From assembly GCA_965276675.1 (NCBI GenBank), contig OZ255624.1, positions 3,348,001 through 3,412,000 of the forward strand: a DNA stretch of 64,000 bases, given 5' to 3'. The position numbers and the translations under genes are program-made. Positions 17,481 to 26,612 of the stretch are shown one piece after another. The stretch comes from G965276675 sp965276675. GTDB lineage: Bacteria; Acidobacteriota; Terriglobia; Terriglobales; Acidobacteriaceae. The notes under the pieces are model-generated. The model was not told where the DNA came from, did no database searches, and saw only the letters and a program-made list of their open reading frames with translations. Position 1 is the stretch's first letter, and every line of letters begins with the position of its first letter.

Positions 17481-18247
17481 AGAACGCGCACCTCAAACTT
17501 CAGTTTTTCAACCAGCGTAGCTGCTGCTTCTGCCGGAGAGCCGCCGATCATCTGCGTCTCCTTTTTCTTTTCAGGCATGTAGATACTCCCGATGGAGACC
17601 GACTGCGCTGCGGCGGGCGCGAGCTCGTCTGCTGCGAGGCTCTTCACTTCTTTGGTCTTGGCCTTCTTGATGCCCATCAGGGTGGCGTAACGCAGCTTGG
17701 AGATGCCGGACTGAATGGTCAGTAGTGCGGGCAGCGGGATCTCGATGTGCTGGAACCAGCCGTCTTCCAGTTCCCTCTTCACGCGGATACCGGTGTCGGT
17801 CTTCTCCACCTGCATGATGATGGTGGCGTGCGGGATGCCGAGCAGTTCGGCCATAACTACGCCGGTTTGTCCCAGCCCAAGGTCGTCCGATTGCAGGCCG
17901 GTAAGAATCAGGTCGGGGCTCTCCGATTGCACAGCCGCGGCCAGCAGGCGCGCGATGCCGAGCGTGTCATAGGCCTGCAGGTTGTCGCATTCGATGTGAA
18001 TGGCGCGATCGGCACCCTTGGCCAGAGCCTCACGTATGGTGCGCGCCACCCGCTCCGGTCCAGCGCAGAGAGCGACCACTTCCCCACCGTGCTGCTCTTT
18101 CAGTTGCAGAGCCTCTTCGAGCGCATAGGCATCCGGCTCATTGATCTCAAAGTCGAGATCGTCTTCCTCGATCCACGTGCCGTCGCCGTCGATGCGAACA
18201 GCGGTATCACGGACCGGCACCTGCTTGATTGCAACTATGATCTTCAT
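17477..18247 (-). CDS. etfB: Electron transfer flavoprotein beta subunit
   Basis: 256 residues. It begins MKIIVAIKQVPVRDTAVRI, typical of EtfB, with FEINEPDAYALEEALQLKE and the nucleotide-binding segment LILTGLQSDDLGLGQTGVVMAELLGIPH. It binds AMP or FAD at the subunit interface. The start is 22 nt after the upstream FeS oxidoreductase gene, and its stop overlaps the etfA start. Order in the transcript is oxidoreductase, etfB, etfA. Confidence 0.96.
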   Translation of the reverse strand: MKIIVAIKQVPVRDTAVRIDGDGTWIEEDDLDFEINEPDAYALEEALQLKEQHGGEVVALCAGPERVARTIREALAKGADRAIHIECDNLQAYDTLGIARLLAAAVQSESPDLILTGLQSDDLGLGQTGVVMAELLGIPHATIIMQVEKTDTGIRVKRELEDGWFQHIEIPLPALLTIQSGISKLRYATLMGIKKAKTKEVKSLAADELAPAAAQSVSIGSIYMPEKKKETQMIGGSPAEAAATLVEKLKFEVRVL

Positions 18248-18269
18248 CTCTGAATTCTTCCACCTATGA

Positions 18270-20198
18270 TTATTGGATCACGGTTGCGGTCTTTTCCGGC
18301 AGCGACATAGCCGTGATCTGTGCGATGTCCAGTAACTTGGGCGGCGTCGCACTGATGCCGGAGAGTGCATCGCCCAGCATGGTCTTGCAGAAGGGACAGG
18401 CAGCGCCAACGATGATCGCGCCAGTATCGGTAAGCTCCTGGGCGCGCGCGTGACTGATGCGCTCTCCCTTTTCCTCGCCGAGAAAGACGAGTCCGCCGCC
18501 GGCCCCGCAGCAGAAGCTGCGCTCGCGGGCACGAGGTGGATCGATCACCGTACCCGCAAGCGCCAGGACTTCGCGCGGCTGGTCGTAGATGTTCTGGTAG
18601 CGGCCAAGGTAGCAGGGGTCGTGATAGACGATGGTCTCTCCATTCGATTTTTTCGGCAGCCGGTCCTGATGGCGCGCCATGAACTCGCTGTGGTGCTCAA
18701 TCTCGGGCGAGACCCCATACGCCTTCCAGTCCGTTGCGATGGTGCGGACACAGTGGGGGCAGATGGCGACGATCTTCTGCACTTTGTTCTTCTTGAAGAT
18801 TTCGAGGTTGTCCTCGACGAGTTGCTGAAAGACGAGATCGTTGCCAAGACGGCGTGCAGGATCTCCAGTGCACTTCTCTTTCTTCAGGACGCCGAAGCTG
18901 GTGCCGAGGTGCTCCATCACGCGCGCAAACGATGTGATGATCTCGCGGCCTTGGGGATCGTAACCGCCCATACAGCCAAGCCAGAGGCAGTACTCCTGGG
19001 TGCCGTCGAAGATGGGAAACGCCTGCTTCGCGATGAACTTGTCGCGGTCGGTGGCGCTCATGCCCAGTGCGTTACCGTTACGCTCCAACGCGCGGAAGAG
19101 CTTGCTGCCGTACTCGTCTTCCCACGCACCGGTGTTTACCGCGCCGCGACGCATGCCGATGATCACAGGCAGGTGCTCAATGCCGACCGGACACTGATAT
19201 TCGCAGGAGCCGCAGGTGGTGCACTGAAAGATCGCCTCTTGCGAGTTATACGTGCCGAGCAGCGGCTCTTCGGAAGTGGGTCCCAGGTCGTTGAGGTAAT
19301 CGCGCACACCCAGGATGACCTCTTTCGGATTGAGAATTTTGCCGGTGTTGGTCGCGGGACAATGCTCGGTGCATCGTCCGCACTCGACGCACGAGTAGGC
19401 CTGCAAGGCGACGAGTTGGGTGATGTCTTTGCCGGCAACCAGTCCGAAGTCTTCATCGCTGGCCAGTGGCGGAATTTGGCTGAAGCCTCCACGCGAAAGG
19501 AAGACTGTCGCGGGACTGAGCACGAGGTGCAGATGTTTGGTGTGCGGGATGAGCGGAAGAAAGACCAGCAGGGCGAGTGTGTGGGTCCACCAGTCTGCCT
19601 TAGCAGCAACGCTTGTGGGGTCCAGCGAGAAGGCGGCCAGGTACGTCACCATCAGGACAAAGATCAAGAAAGCGATGAAGACCGATTCCCAGGAAACCTT
19701 TCTGCCCAGCCAGATAGGACGAACAAAGGCTCTGCGCACGAAGAGCCCGAAGATCGAGATGGCGACCAGCAGCGCGAAGATGCCGGCGAAGGTAAAGTAG
19801 AAGCCGCCGATCCAGCTGCCAGCGGGCAAAAAGGCAAGGCCCACGCCAGATGCGAGGTGATTGAGCGACACGAGAGCGAAGGCACAAAAGCCCCAGAAGA
19901 CAAAAGCATGGGCGAGACCTGGCAGCGGGCGTTCCTTGATCACCTTCGCCTGACACATGACCTCCCAGACGAAGTCCCAGACACGCTTGCCGATGGGGTG
20001 TAAGGAGAAATCAGTGTCTTTTTTTGCGGCGGTAATCCGGCCCAGCACCTTGCCAAAGCGCATCCAGAAAAGCGCCAGCGAGACGATGAGCAGCACGACA
20101 AATAGCAGCTTCTCCCATAGAGCCGACGAGGGTGGCTCAGAGAAGTGCAGGGAGACGAGATGCAACGCTAGGGGCTGCGCATAGCCTGGAGCAGACAT
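18270..20198 (-). CDS. Membrane FeS oxidoreductase (Etf:quinone oxidoreductase, EMO/DUF224 type)
   Basis: 642 residues from ATG 20198; an upstream GTG at 20228 adds ten residues and has a weaker site. Five or six membrane helices occupy about residues 20-230. Two [4Fe-4S] motifs follow: CVECGRCTEHCPATNTGK and CTTCGSCEYQCPVGIEH. Then come cysteine-rich CCG-type modules (ending in YHDPCYLGRYQNIYD and RSFCCGAGGG) that bind a further cluster. Proteins of this type next to etfBA pass electrons from reduced Etf to (methyl)menaquinone; the assignment follows from family and gene order. It starts the operon. Confidence 0.9.
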   Translation of the reverse strand: MSAPGYAQPLALHLVSLHFSEPPSSALWEKLLFVVLLIVSLALFWMRFGKVLGRITAAKKDTDFSLHPIGKRVWDFVWEVMCQAKVIKERPLPGLAHAFVFWGFCAFALVSLNHLASGVGLAFLPAGSWIGGFYFTFAGIFALLVAISIFGLFVRRAFVRPIWLGRKVSWESVFIAFLIFVLMVTYLAAFSLDPTSVAAKADWWTHTLALLVFLPLIPHTKHLHLVLSPATVFLSRGGFSQIPPLASDEDFGLVAGKDITQLVALQAYSCVECGRCTEHCPATNTGKILNPKEVILGVRDYLNDLGPTSEEPLLGTYNSQEAIFQCTTCGSCEYQCPVGIEHLPVIIGMRRGAVNTGAWEDEYGSKLFRALERNGNALGMSATDRDKFIAKQAFPIFDGTQEYCLWLGCMGGYDPQGREIITSFARVMEHLGTSFGVLKKEKCTGDPARRLGNDLVFQQLVEDNLEIFKKNKVQKIVAICPHCVRTIATDWKAYGVSPEIEHHSEFMARHQDRLPKKSNGETIVYHDPCYLGRYQNIYDQPREVLALAGTVIDPPRARERSFCCGAGGGLVFLGEEKGERISHARAQELTDTGAIIVGAACPFCKTMLGDALSGISATPPKLLDIAQITAMSLPEKTATVIQ

Positions 20199-20401
20199 GC
20201 CTGTTCTTTTTCCTCGTTGAATCGTCACTGCGAACAGAACCGAGGGACGACACCAGGGCTTGTAGGATTTGCCGGACCGGCGAGCAAGACAGCAACCAGT
20301 GAACGTACTACCAACAGTCGGCGCGAGTCAAGAAGCACTGACAAGGCGTGCGCTGTCATTTGATGCGACGCAGTGCATTGCGTGGAGAGCACGACTAGTG
20401 C

Positions 20402-20776
20402 CTAGCGGACAAAGAGCAGATACGCGGCTAGGCTGAGTCCGATTGCGGACAAGAGGACCGCAAGAGCGACGGCGATGTGAGATGGACGAGCCGGGACAGT
20501 TTCGCCAGAACGTAGCAGCTTCACCGTCCGCACGTGCTGCGCCGTCGCGCCCGCTTCGACCAGAACGCCGAGAACGACCAGCGCGATCCCCAACCATAGC
20601 GAGAGCCCAGTCCCCTGCTGCGTCGCGCCTCCCGCGTTCCGCTGCAGCTCGCGCAGGAAGAGCCCAAAGCGCGAGACAACGAAGCCAAAGCCCATCAGTG
20701 CGAGGCCAGTGCGTATCCACGCGAGGTAGGTACGTTCGGCTGCGAATAGGACCCGAGGATCGGCTTCAGACGGCAT
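20402..20776 (-). CDS. DUF202 membrane protein
   Basis: 124 residues. The ATG at 20776 lies 2 nt after the stop of the glycogen synthase gene, so the pair is almost certainly co-transcribed; a longer upstream frame would run inside that gene. DUF202 signature at the N-terminus: DPRVLFAAERTYLAWIRTGLALMGFGFVVSRFG, then two more helices (SLWLGIALVVLGVLVEAGA and HIAVALAVLLSAIGLSLAAYLLF). Function is unknown. Confidence 0.9.
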   Translation of the reverse strand: MPSEADPRVLFAAERTYLAWIRTGLALMGFGFVVSRFGLFLRELQRNAGGATQQGTGLSLWLGIALVVLGVLVEAGATAQHVRTVKLLRSGETVPARPSHIAVALAVLLSAIGLSLAAYLLFVR

Positions 20777-20778
20777 GA

Positions 20779-21999
20779 TCAGCTTCGGGTGGCATTTTGC
20801 TCGACCAGAGCCCGGTAGAGTGCTATGGTTTCGTCTGCAATGGCCGTCCAGGAGAACGTCTCTTCCACACGCCGCCGGCCTGCTGCGCCAAATTCCCGGC
20901 ACTTCGCTTCATCTGCGAGCAGCTCGGAGAGCCTGCTGGCCAGGTCGCGCGCGAAGCGCTCCGGATCGACGGGAAACCCGGTGAGGGGGTCCGGCGCGAA
21001 GGGCACCAGGTATCCCGTTTCGTCATCTACCACCACCTCCAGGATGCCGCCTGTTGCACTCGCAACCACGGGAACGCGGCAGGCCATCGCTTCCAAATTG
21101 ATGATGCCAAACGGCTCGTATACGGAAGGGCAGCAGAAGACGCGCGCATTGCTGTAGAGCTCAATCGTCTCTGGTTTTGTGACCATCTTCTCGATCCAGA
21201 TCACGTGCGAATTGTGCGCGCGCGCCTCTTCTACTTTGGCCCGCATCTCGGCGGCGATTTCGGGTGTATCCGGGGCTCCGGCACACAGCACCACCTGCGT
21301 ATTCGGGGGAAGATAGCGGATGGCATCCACCAGGTGCGTTACGCCCTTCTGCCGCGTAATCCGTCCGACGAACAGCACATAAGGCTGCCTTGGGTCGATG
21401 CCATACGTCGCGAGAGCCGTTGCTGACGAGGTCTGCTGATACTCGGCAAGATCGATGCCGTTATAGATCACGTGGACGCGTTCAGCGGGAACGCCATATG
21501 CGCGCAGCACGTCGGCCTTGGTGCCGTGAGAGACAGCGATGATTGCGTCGGCATCGAGGATCGCGGTCTGCTCCATCCATGAACTCATAGCGTAGCCGCT
21601 GCCAAGTTGCTCGGCTTTCCACGCACGCAGCGGTTCCAGGCTATGGGTTGTGAGCACGAACGGAATCTTATAGAGCTTCTTCGCGAGAAAGCCGGCCATC
21701 GCTGCATACCACGTATGCGTGTGCGCAACATCGATGTTGGTCAGGTTCTTTACCTGCGTCAGGTTCAGGCTCAAGGCCTCGAGCGCGCCTTTGAACTTCC
21801 CTTGAGTGCCTTCAGTGATCTCGCTCCACGGTTCATTGCCGTGCACATGGAGATGATCTGCATCCACGTGCTGCTCGCCCCAGCAGTAGACGTCGACATC
21901 GATCTTCTTCGCCAGCTCGCGGCTGAGATAGTCGACATGGACCCCGGCGCCCCCATAGATGTGGGGAGGGTACTCGCGCGTGAAGAGTCCTACTCGCAA
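20779..21999 (-). CDS. glgA: Glycogen synthase, actinobacterial/GlgM type (GT4)
   Basis: 406 residues. GT4 GT-B fold: N-terminal MRVGLFTREYPPHIYGGAGVHVDYL with the glycine loop, HTHTWYAAMAGFLAKKLY, and the nucleotide-binding C-terminal part with GRITRQKG and the E-x7-E motif in YEPFGIINLEAMACRVPVVAS. This is the Corynebacterium-type glycogen synthase family; members use ADP-glucose and in mycobacteria make maltose-1-phosphate (GlgM). No other glg or trehalose gene is nearby, so which product it makes cannot be decided here. Divergent from araD. Confidence 0.92.
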   Translation of the reverse strand: MRVGLFTREYPPHIYGGAGVHVDYLSRELAKKIDVDVYCWGEQHVDADHLHVHGNEPWSEITEGTQGKFKGALEALSLNLTQVKNLTNIDVAHTHTWYAAMAGFLAKKLYKIPFVLTTHSLEPLRAWKAEQLGSGYAMSSWMEQTAILDADAIIAVSHGTKADVLRAYGVPAERVHVIYNGIDLAEYQQTSSATALATYGIDPRQPYVLFVGRITRQKGVTHLVDAIRYLPPNTQVVLCAGAPDTPEIAAEMRAKVEEARAHNSHVIWIEKMVTKPETIELYSNARVFCCPSVYEPFGIINLEAMACRVPVVASATGGILEVVVDDETGYLVPFAPDPLTGFPVDPERFARDLASRLSELLADEAKCREFGAAGRRRVEETFSWTAIADETIALYRALVEQNATRS

Positions 22000-22194
22000 A
22001 GGCTGGTCTCCGTGCTGGTTTCCATAGTAGAGCTGATGTTCTGCTAAGCGAACCCTTTATACCAGACGAGAGCCGGGTCGTTTAGAGGTTCGATCCCCGG
22101 CGGTCTGCGTGGATCTACCTCAGTTGGAGAGAATCTAAGCAGCGCTTGTGCAATACTGCTCGCGACCTTCATCTGCTCCACCGGTGGGCCGGCT

Positions 22195-22896
22195 ATGCTT
22201 CTCGAAAAACTCCGCTCAGACGTCCTCGAGGCTAACCTTGAGCTGGTGCGCCGTGGACTGATCCTCTACACCTTCGGCAATGCCAGCGGCATTGATCGCG
22301 AACAGGGGCTCGTGGCGATCAAGCCGAGCGGGGTGCCTTACGAAAAACTAATGCCAGAAGACATGGTCATCACGGATCTTGACGGTACGCTCGTTGAATC
22401 GAAGCTGAAGCCCTCATCGGACCTACTTACGCATCTGCTGCTCTATCGTGAGTTCGCGGAGATCGGCGGCGTCGTCCACACGCACTCCGAATACGCAACC
22501 GCGTGGGCGCAAGCCGGCAGAGCTATCCCGCCGTATGGCACTACGCACGCGGATTATTTCTACGGGCCGGTTCCGGTGACCGAAGAGCTCACCCCGGAAG
22601 AGATTGCCGGCGACTATGTTTTCAATACGGGCGCCGCGATCGTCCGGCGTTTTCACGAGGCGCAACCAAAGGTCGATCCGCTGGCCACGCCCGCGGTGCT
22701 GGTCGCCGGTCACGCGCCGTTTTGCTGGGGCCGCACGCCAGCCGACGCCGCCCACAATGCCGTGGTGTTGGAGTCCGTGGCACGCATGGCATACTTCACC
22801 TCCACCCTGAATGCACAGTGCCCGGCCGTCTCCCAACACCTGCTCGACCGGCACTACTTCCGCAAGCATGGCGCGAACAAGACCTATGGACAGTAG
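22195..22896 (+). CDS. araD: L-ribulose-5-phosphate 4-epimerase
   Basis: 233 residues; GGTGG 7 nt upstream of the ATG. Class II aldolase/epimerase fold with GNASGID (28-34), zinc ligands His95, His97 (VVHTHSEYA) and His173 (AGHAPFCWG), and the epimerase residues Asp76 and Asp120 (THADYFYG). These match the numbering of the E. coli enzyme closely. It converts L-ribulose-5-P to D-xylulose-5-P. It heads a cluster with a symporter and a sugar isomerase, but no ribulokinase gene is in the window. Confidence 0.95.
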   Translation: MLLEKLRSDVLEANLELVRRGLILYTFGNASGIDREQGLVAIKPSGVPYEKLMPEDMVITDLDGTLVESKLKPSSDLLTHLLLYREFAEIGGVVHTHSEYATAWAQAGRAIPPYGTTHADYFYGPVPVTEELTPEEIAGDYVFNTGAAIVRRFHEAQPKVDPLATPAVLVAGHAPFCWGRTPADAAHNAVVLESVARMAYFTSTLNAQCPAVSQHLLDRHYFRKHGANKTYGQ

Positions 22897-23011
22897 CTTC
22901 CGTCATGAGCCGATGCCAATCCTCCCTATCTGCACACCAGGAAAATGGTCTAATGCGGACGATCTCTCATTCTTTCTTTAGCGACTTCCAGGGCCCGGTG
23001 GACCCAGACTC

Positions 23012-24712
23012 ATGCTGATAGCGACATTTGCGGCAGACCAGTTGGCGCGGCTGGACTCGGTAGACGTTCTGGTGATTGCGATCTACTTTGCGATCGTGAT
23101 CTTTATCGGCTTTTACTTAAAAGGCTCTTCCAACACCAGCGAAGAGTTCTTCATGGCCGGCCGCGAGATGACGGCGTGGATCGCCGGACTGAGCTTCGTC
23201 TCCGCGAACCTGGGCTCGCTCGAACTGATGGGTTGGGCCGCGGCGGCCTACCAGTACGGCATTCTGGCGACGCATTGGTACTGGATTGGCGCGATTCCCG
23301 CGATGCTCTTTCTCGGCATTGTGATGATGCCGTTCTACTACATCTCGAAGACGCACTCGGTCCCCGGCTACCTGCACCTGCGCTTTGGCGACGGCACGCG
23401 TGCACTCTCCGCGATTTCGTTTGCAGCCATGACGGTGTTGATGAGCGGCATCAATATGTACTCAATGGCGCTGGTCATGAAGGTGGTGCTGGGCTGGAAC
23501 CTGAACTTCTCCATCTGGGTTTCGTCCGTGACGGTCGCGGTCTACGTGATGCTCGGTGGCCTCCGCTCGGCCATCTTCAATGAGGTGCTGCAATTTATCC
23601 TGATCTGGGTGGGCGCGGCGATCGTGCCGATCCTCGGGCTCATCGAAGTAGGCGGTTACACCAACCTGCGCCACCAGATCGCGACCAACCTCGGCCGCAC
23701 CGACTACGTGCACCTGTGGTCTACGCTGGGCCACTTCAATACCAATCCGATGGGTGTGAACTGGGCGGGTATCGTTTTCGGTCTGGGCTTCGTCGTTGCC
23801 TTCGGTTACTGGACCACCGACTTTCTCGTTGTCCAGCGCGTGCTGGCGGCAGACAACCTGCGCTCCGCGCGCATGGCTCCCATCATCGGCGCTGCCTTCA
23901 AGATGGCTGTGCCGTTCATCGTCATTCTTCCCGGGCTGCTGGCACTCTCCGTGCTTCCCTTTCACCTGGTTGGCGAGGGACAAGCAGTCGCGCAGCATCT
24001 GCACAGCTACAACGAAGTGCTGCCGCTGATGCTGGTGCGCTACTGCGGACCGGGCCTGCTCGGTCTCGGCGTTACCGCGCTGATCGCTGGCTTTATGAGC
24101 GGCATGGCTGGAAACGTCAGCGCCTTCTCAACCGTCTGGACCTACGACATCTATGGCGCCTTCCTGAACAAAAAGGCGACCGACAAGCACTACGTTGCGA
24201 TGGGCCGCTGGTGCACCCTGATCGGCGTGCTGATCTCGATTGGCACCGCCTACCTGGTGCAGAACGCGCCCTCGATTATGGACTACGTGCAGGCGCTGTT
24301 CTCCTTCTTCATTGCGCCACTGTTCGGGACCGTGATTCTCGGGATGTTATGGAAACGCGCCACCAAGCAGGGTGGATTCTGGGGACTGCTGGCCGGCACC
24401 GCGACCTCAATCAGTCTGTGGGCGTGGGTGCGCCTCGATCATTCAGCCCTGCGCTACGTCGCGCTCTCGCCGGATGCCAAGGACATGGCTGAGAACATCT
24501 ACCGCGCGCTCTGGTCGTGGATTGTATGTGTGCTCGTTACTGTGGCAATTAGCCTAATGACACGACCGCGTCCCGTAAGCGAACTCGGCGGCCTAGTCTA
24601 TGGCGTCGTGCCGCTGCCCAAGGAAGACGCGGAACACTGGCACCAGCGGCCAATCGTCTGGGCTGGCGTCGTGCTGGTGATCTTCATCGCATTGAACATT
24701 ATTTTCTGGTAG
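23012..24712 (+). CDS. Sodium:solute symporter (SSS family), probable sugar transporter
   Basis: 566 residues with about 13-14 hydrophobic helices. The SSS signature near residues 45-75 reads FFMAGREMTAWIAGLSFVSA; a second conserved region is ALIAGFMSGMAGNVSAFSTVW. The ATG at 23012 has only a weak GGTGG site. Position between araD and an L-fucose/L-arabinose isomerase family gene implies uptake of L-arabinose, L-fucose or a related sugar; the substrate is inferred from context. Confidence 0.92.
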   Translation: MLIATFAADQLARLDSVDVLVIAIYFAIVIFIGFYLKGSSNTSEEFFMAGREMTAWIAGLSFVSANLGSLELMGWAAAAYQYGILATHWYWIGAIPAMLFLGIVMMPFYYISKTHSVPGYLHLRFGDGTRALSAISFAAMTVLMSGINMYSMALVMKVVLGWNLNFSIWVSSVTVAVYVMLGGLRSAIFNEVLQFILIWVGAAIVPILGLIEVGGYTNLRHQIATNLGRTDYVHLWSTLGHFNTNPMGVNWAGIVFGLGFVVAFGYWTTDFLVVQRVLAADNLRSARMAPIIGAAFKMAVPFIVILPGLLALSVLPFHLVGEGQAVAQHLHSYNEVLPLMLVRYCGPGLLGLGVTALIAGFMSGMAGNVSAFSTVWTYDIYGAFLNKKATDKHYVAMGRWCTLIGVLISIGTAYLVQNAPSIMDYVQALFSFFIAPLFGTVILGMLWKRATKQGGFWGLLAGTATSISLWAWVRLDHSALRYVALSPDAKDMAENIYRALWSWIVCVLVTVAISLMTRPRPVSELGGLVYGVVPLPKEDAEHWHQRPIVWAGVVLVIFIALNIIFW

Positions 24713-24724
24713 AAGGAGGACACC

Positions 24725-24931
24725 GTGCGCGCAACAATGTCTATCTGGTTCTTCGCAGGTATCATGCTGCTGGCGTACGGCATCGTCATTCTCACCGCGG
24801 GCTTGTGGGAGTTGGGACACCCGCTCGCCCATCCGCCGGTACTCGCCAGCCTCCATGCGCCGATCTGGTGGGGAGCGCTGCTCGCCGTCGCCGGCCTGGC
24901 CTACAGTGTCAAGTTCTGGCCGCGGCGCTAG
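24725..24931 (+). CDS. 68-aa two-helix membrane protein, possible symporter accessory
   Basis: A GTG start follows a strong AAGGAGG, 12 nt after the symporter stop. Two hydrophobic segments (IWFFAGIMLLAYGIVILTAGLW and IWWGALLAVAGLAYSVKFW) flank a His/Pro-rich loop (GHPLAHPPVLASLHAP). It ends in basic residues. Small two-helix proteins accompany some SSS transporters (for example DUF4212 or DUF997 partners), but this one does not clearly match those families. Confidence 0.8.
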   Translation: MRATMSIWFFAGIMLLAYGIVILTAGLWELGHPLAHPPVLASLHAPIWWGALLAVAGLAYSVKFWPRR

Positions 24932-24988
24932 GGCCATGTTAAGCGCTGCGTGCACAGGCACAATACTCATGAACAAAGGATTTTGAAT

Positions 24989-26410
24989 ATGCCAAAGCAA
25001 ATGACCTTCGGCCTTATCGTTGGCAACCGCGGCTTCTTCCCCGACCACCTCGCGAAAGAAGGCCGCGATGAGATGATCGCCGTGCTCCAGGCCGCGAACG
25101 TGCGCGTGATTGCGCTCACTCCGGACGAATCAAAATTCGGCGCCGTTGAGACGCCGACTGAAGCGCGCCGCTGTGCTGACCTCTTCCGCAAACATCGCGA
25201 TGAGATCGACGGCATCATCATCACGCTGCCAAACTTCGGCGAGGAGCGCGGCCTGGTCGACGCGATACGTTACTCCACGTTGAAGGTTCCGGTGCTGGTG
25301 CAAGCCACGCCCGACCGCACCGATGACATGAAGATCTCCGACCGCCGCGATAGCTTCTGCGGCAAGATGTCGGCCTGCAACAACCTGCGTCAGTATGGCG
25401 TCCCGTACTCCATCACGACCGAGCACACGGAGTCCCCTCGCTCCGAACTCTTCGCGAATGACCTCGCCTGGTTCAAGGCAGTCTGTCGTGTGGTGCGCGG
25501 CTTCACCAACCTGCGCGTGGGTGCGATCGGTGCGCGGCCCGCGGCCTTCAACACGGTGCGCTACTCGGAAAAGCTGCTGGAGCACGCCGGCATCTCGGTC
25601 GAGCCAATCGACTTATCGGAGATCCTCGGCCGCATCGGACGCCTGCCGGACAACAACGATGCCGTGCAGACTAAGCTCGCCTCCATCAAGGGCTACGTTT
25701 CGACCGGCAGCGTGCCGGAGACCGCGCTAATAAAGATGTCCAAGCTCGGCACCGTGATCGAGGGATGGATGAAGGAGACCTACTGCACCGTCTCGGCGAT
25801 CCAGTGCTGGACCTCACTTGAAGAAAATTTCGGCGTCGTTCCCTGCACCGTGATGAGCATGATGAGCGAGAACCTCTTCGCCTCTGCCTGCGAAGTCGAC
25901 GTCTGCGGCGTGCTTGGCATGCACGCCCTCGCGCTCGCCTCTGAGACACCGAGTGCGCTGCTCGACTGGAACAACAACTATGGCAGCGATCCGAACAAGT
26001 GCGTCTGCTTCCACTGCGCCAACCTGCCCAAGCATTTCTTCGCGGACATGATCATGGACTTCCAGGCCATCATCGCCGGCACCGTAGGCAAGGAGAACAC
26101 CTTCGGCACCTGCGTCGGTCGCGTCAAGACCGGCGCCATGAGCTTTGCCCGTTTCTCGACCGACGACCTCCATGGCCGGATACGCGGCTATGTCGGCGAA
26201 GGTCAATTCACCAACGATCCGCTGGAGACCTTTGGCGGCGCGGGCGTCGTCGAGATTCCGCATCTGCAGAAGCTGCTTCGCCTGATCTGCACGCAAGGCT
26301 TCGAACACCACGTCGCGGCCAACTTCTCGCAGACTGCGAGCGCGGTGCATGAAGCAACAATCCGCTATCTGGGTTGGGATATGTACTTCCACAACGACCC
26401 GAACGAGTAA
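24989..26410 (+). CDS. L-fucose/L-arabinose isomerase family protein
   Basis: 473 residues from ATG 24989 (MPKQMTFGLIVGNRGFFP), which has AAAGGA 8 nt upstream; 13 further codons upstream are unlikely to be used. Sequence landmarks such as GIIITLPNFGEERGLVDAI, the middle region with the conserved E/D-containing loops (WTSLEENFGVVPC and SACEVDVCGVLGMHALA), and FHCANLPKHFF fit the FucI/AraA-like isomerase superfamily. It should interconvert an aldose and ketose, feeding the epimerase encoded upstream. Exact sugar is not fixed by sequence. Confidence 0.88.
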   Translation: MPKQMTFGLIVGNRGFFPDHLAKEGRDEMIAVLQAANVRVIALTPDESKFGAVETPTEARRCADLFRKHRDEIDGIIITLPNFGEERGLVDAIRYSTLKVPVLVQATPDRTDDMKISDRRDSFCGKMSACNNLRQYGVPYSITTEHTESPRSELFANDLAWFKAVCRVVRGFTNLRVGAIGARPAAFNTVRYSEKLLEHAGISVEPIDLSEILGRIGRLPDNNDAVQTKLASIKGYVSTGSVPETALIKMSKLGTVIEGWMKETYCTVSAIQCWTSLEENFGVVPCTVMSMMSENLFASACEVDVCGVLGMHALALASETPSALLDWNNNYGSDPNKCVCFHCANLPKHFFADMIMDFQAIIAGTVGKENTFGTCVGRVKTGAMSFARFSTDDLHGRIRGYVGEGQFTNDPLETFGGAGVVEIPHLQKLLRLICTQGFEHHVAANFSQTASAVHEATIRYLGWDMYFHNDPNE

Positions 26411-26612
26411 ATACGTCGGGAGTACGAGCAGGAAATTGGCTATTGTTGCAGGAGTAGATTTTGGAACACTGAATATCCGTCACGCTGCTGGATAGGGCCC
26501 ACGGCGAGAACGGGCGAACCCGCCGTCGGCTTGGAACCGTGATCTGTTGAAGACCGTGTCCACTCATCGGCCGGAGTTCTTATTCGCAACTAAGACTGCG
26601 ACTTTTACTTGC

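Noticed and set aside
18450..20003. 517-codon open frame on the plus strand
   Set aside because: It is antisense to the FeS oxidoreductase, whose motifs are certain. Low-complexity charged translation typical of a GC-rich shadow.
22060..22115. tRNA 3'-end-like segment (GGTTCGATCCCCGGC)
   Set aside because: A T-loop-like word is present, but the T-stem does not pair (AGAGG against CCCGG) and no matching acceptor or D-arm lies about 60 nt upstream. No integrase is near. At most a chance match or old remnant.
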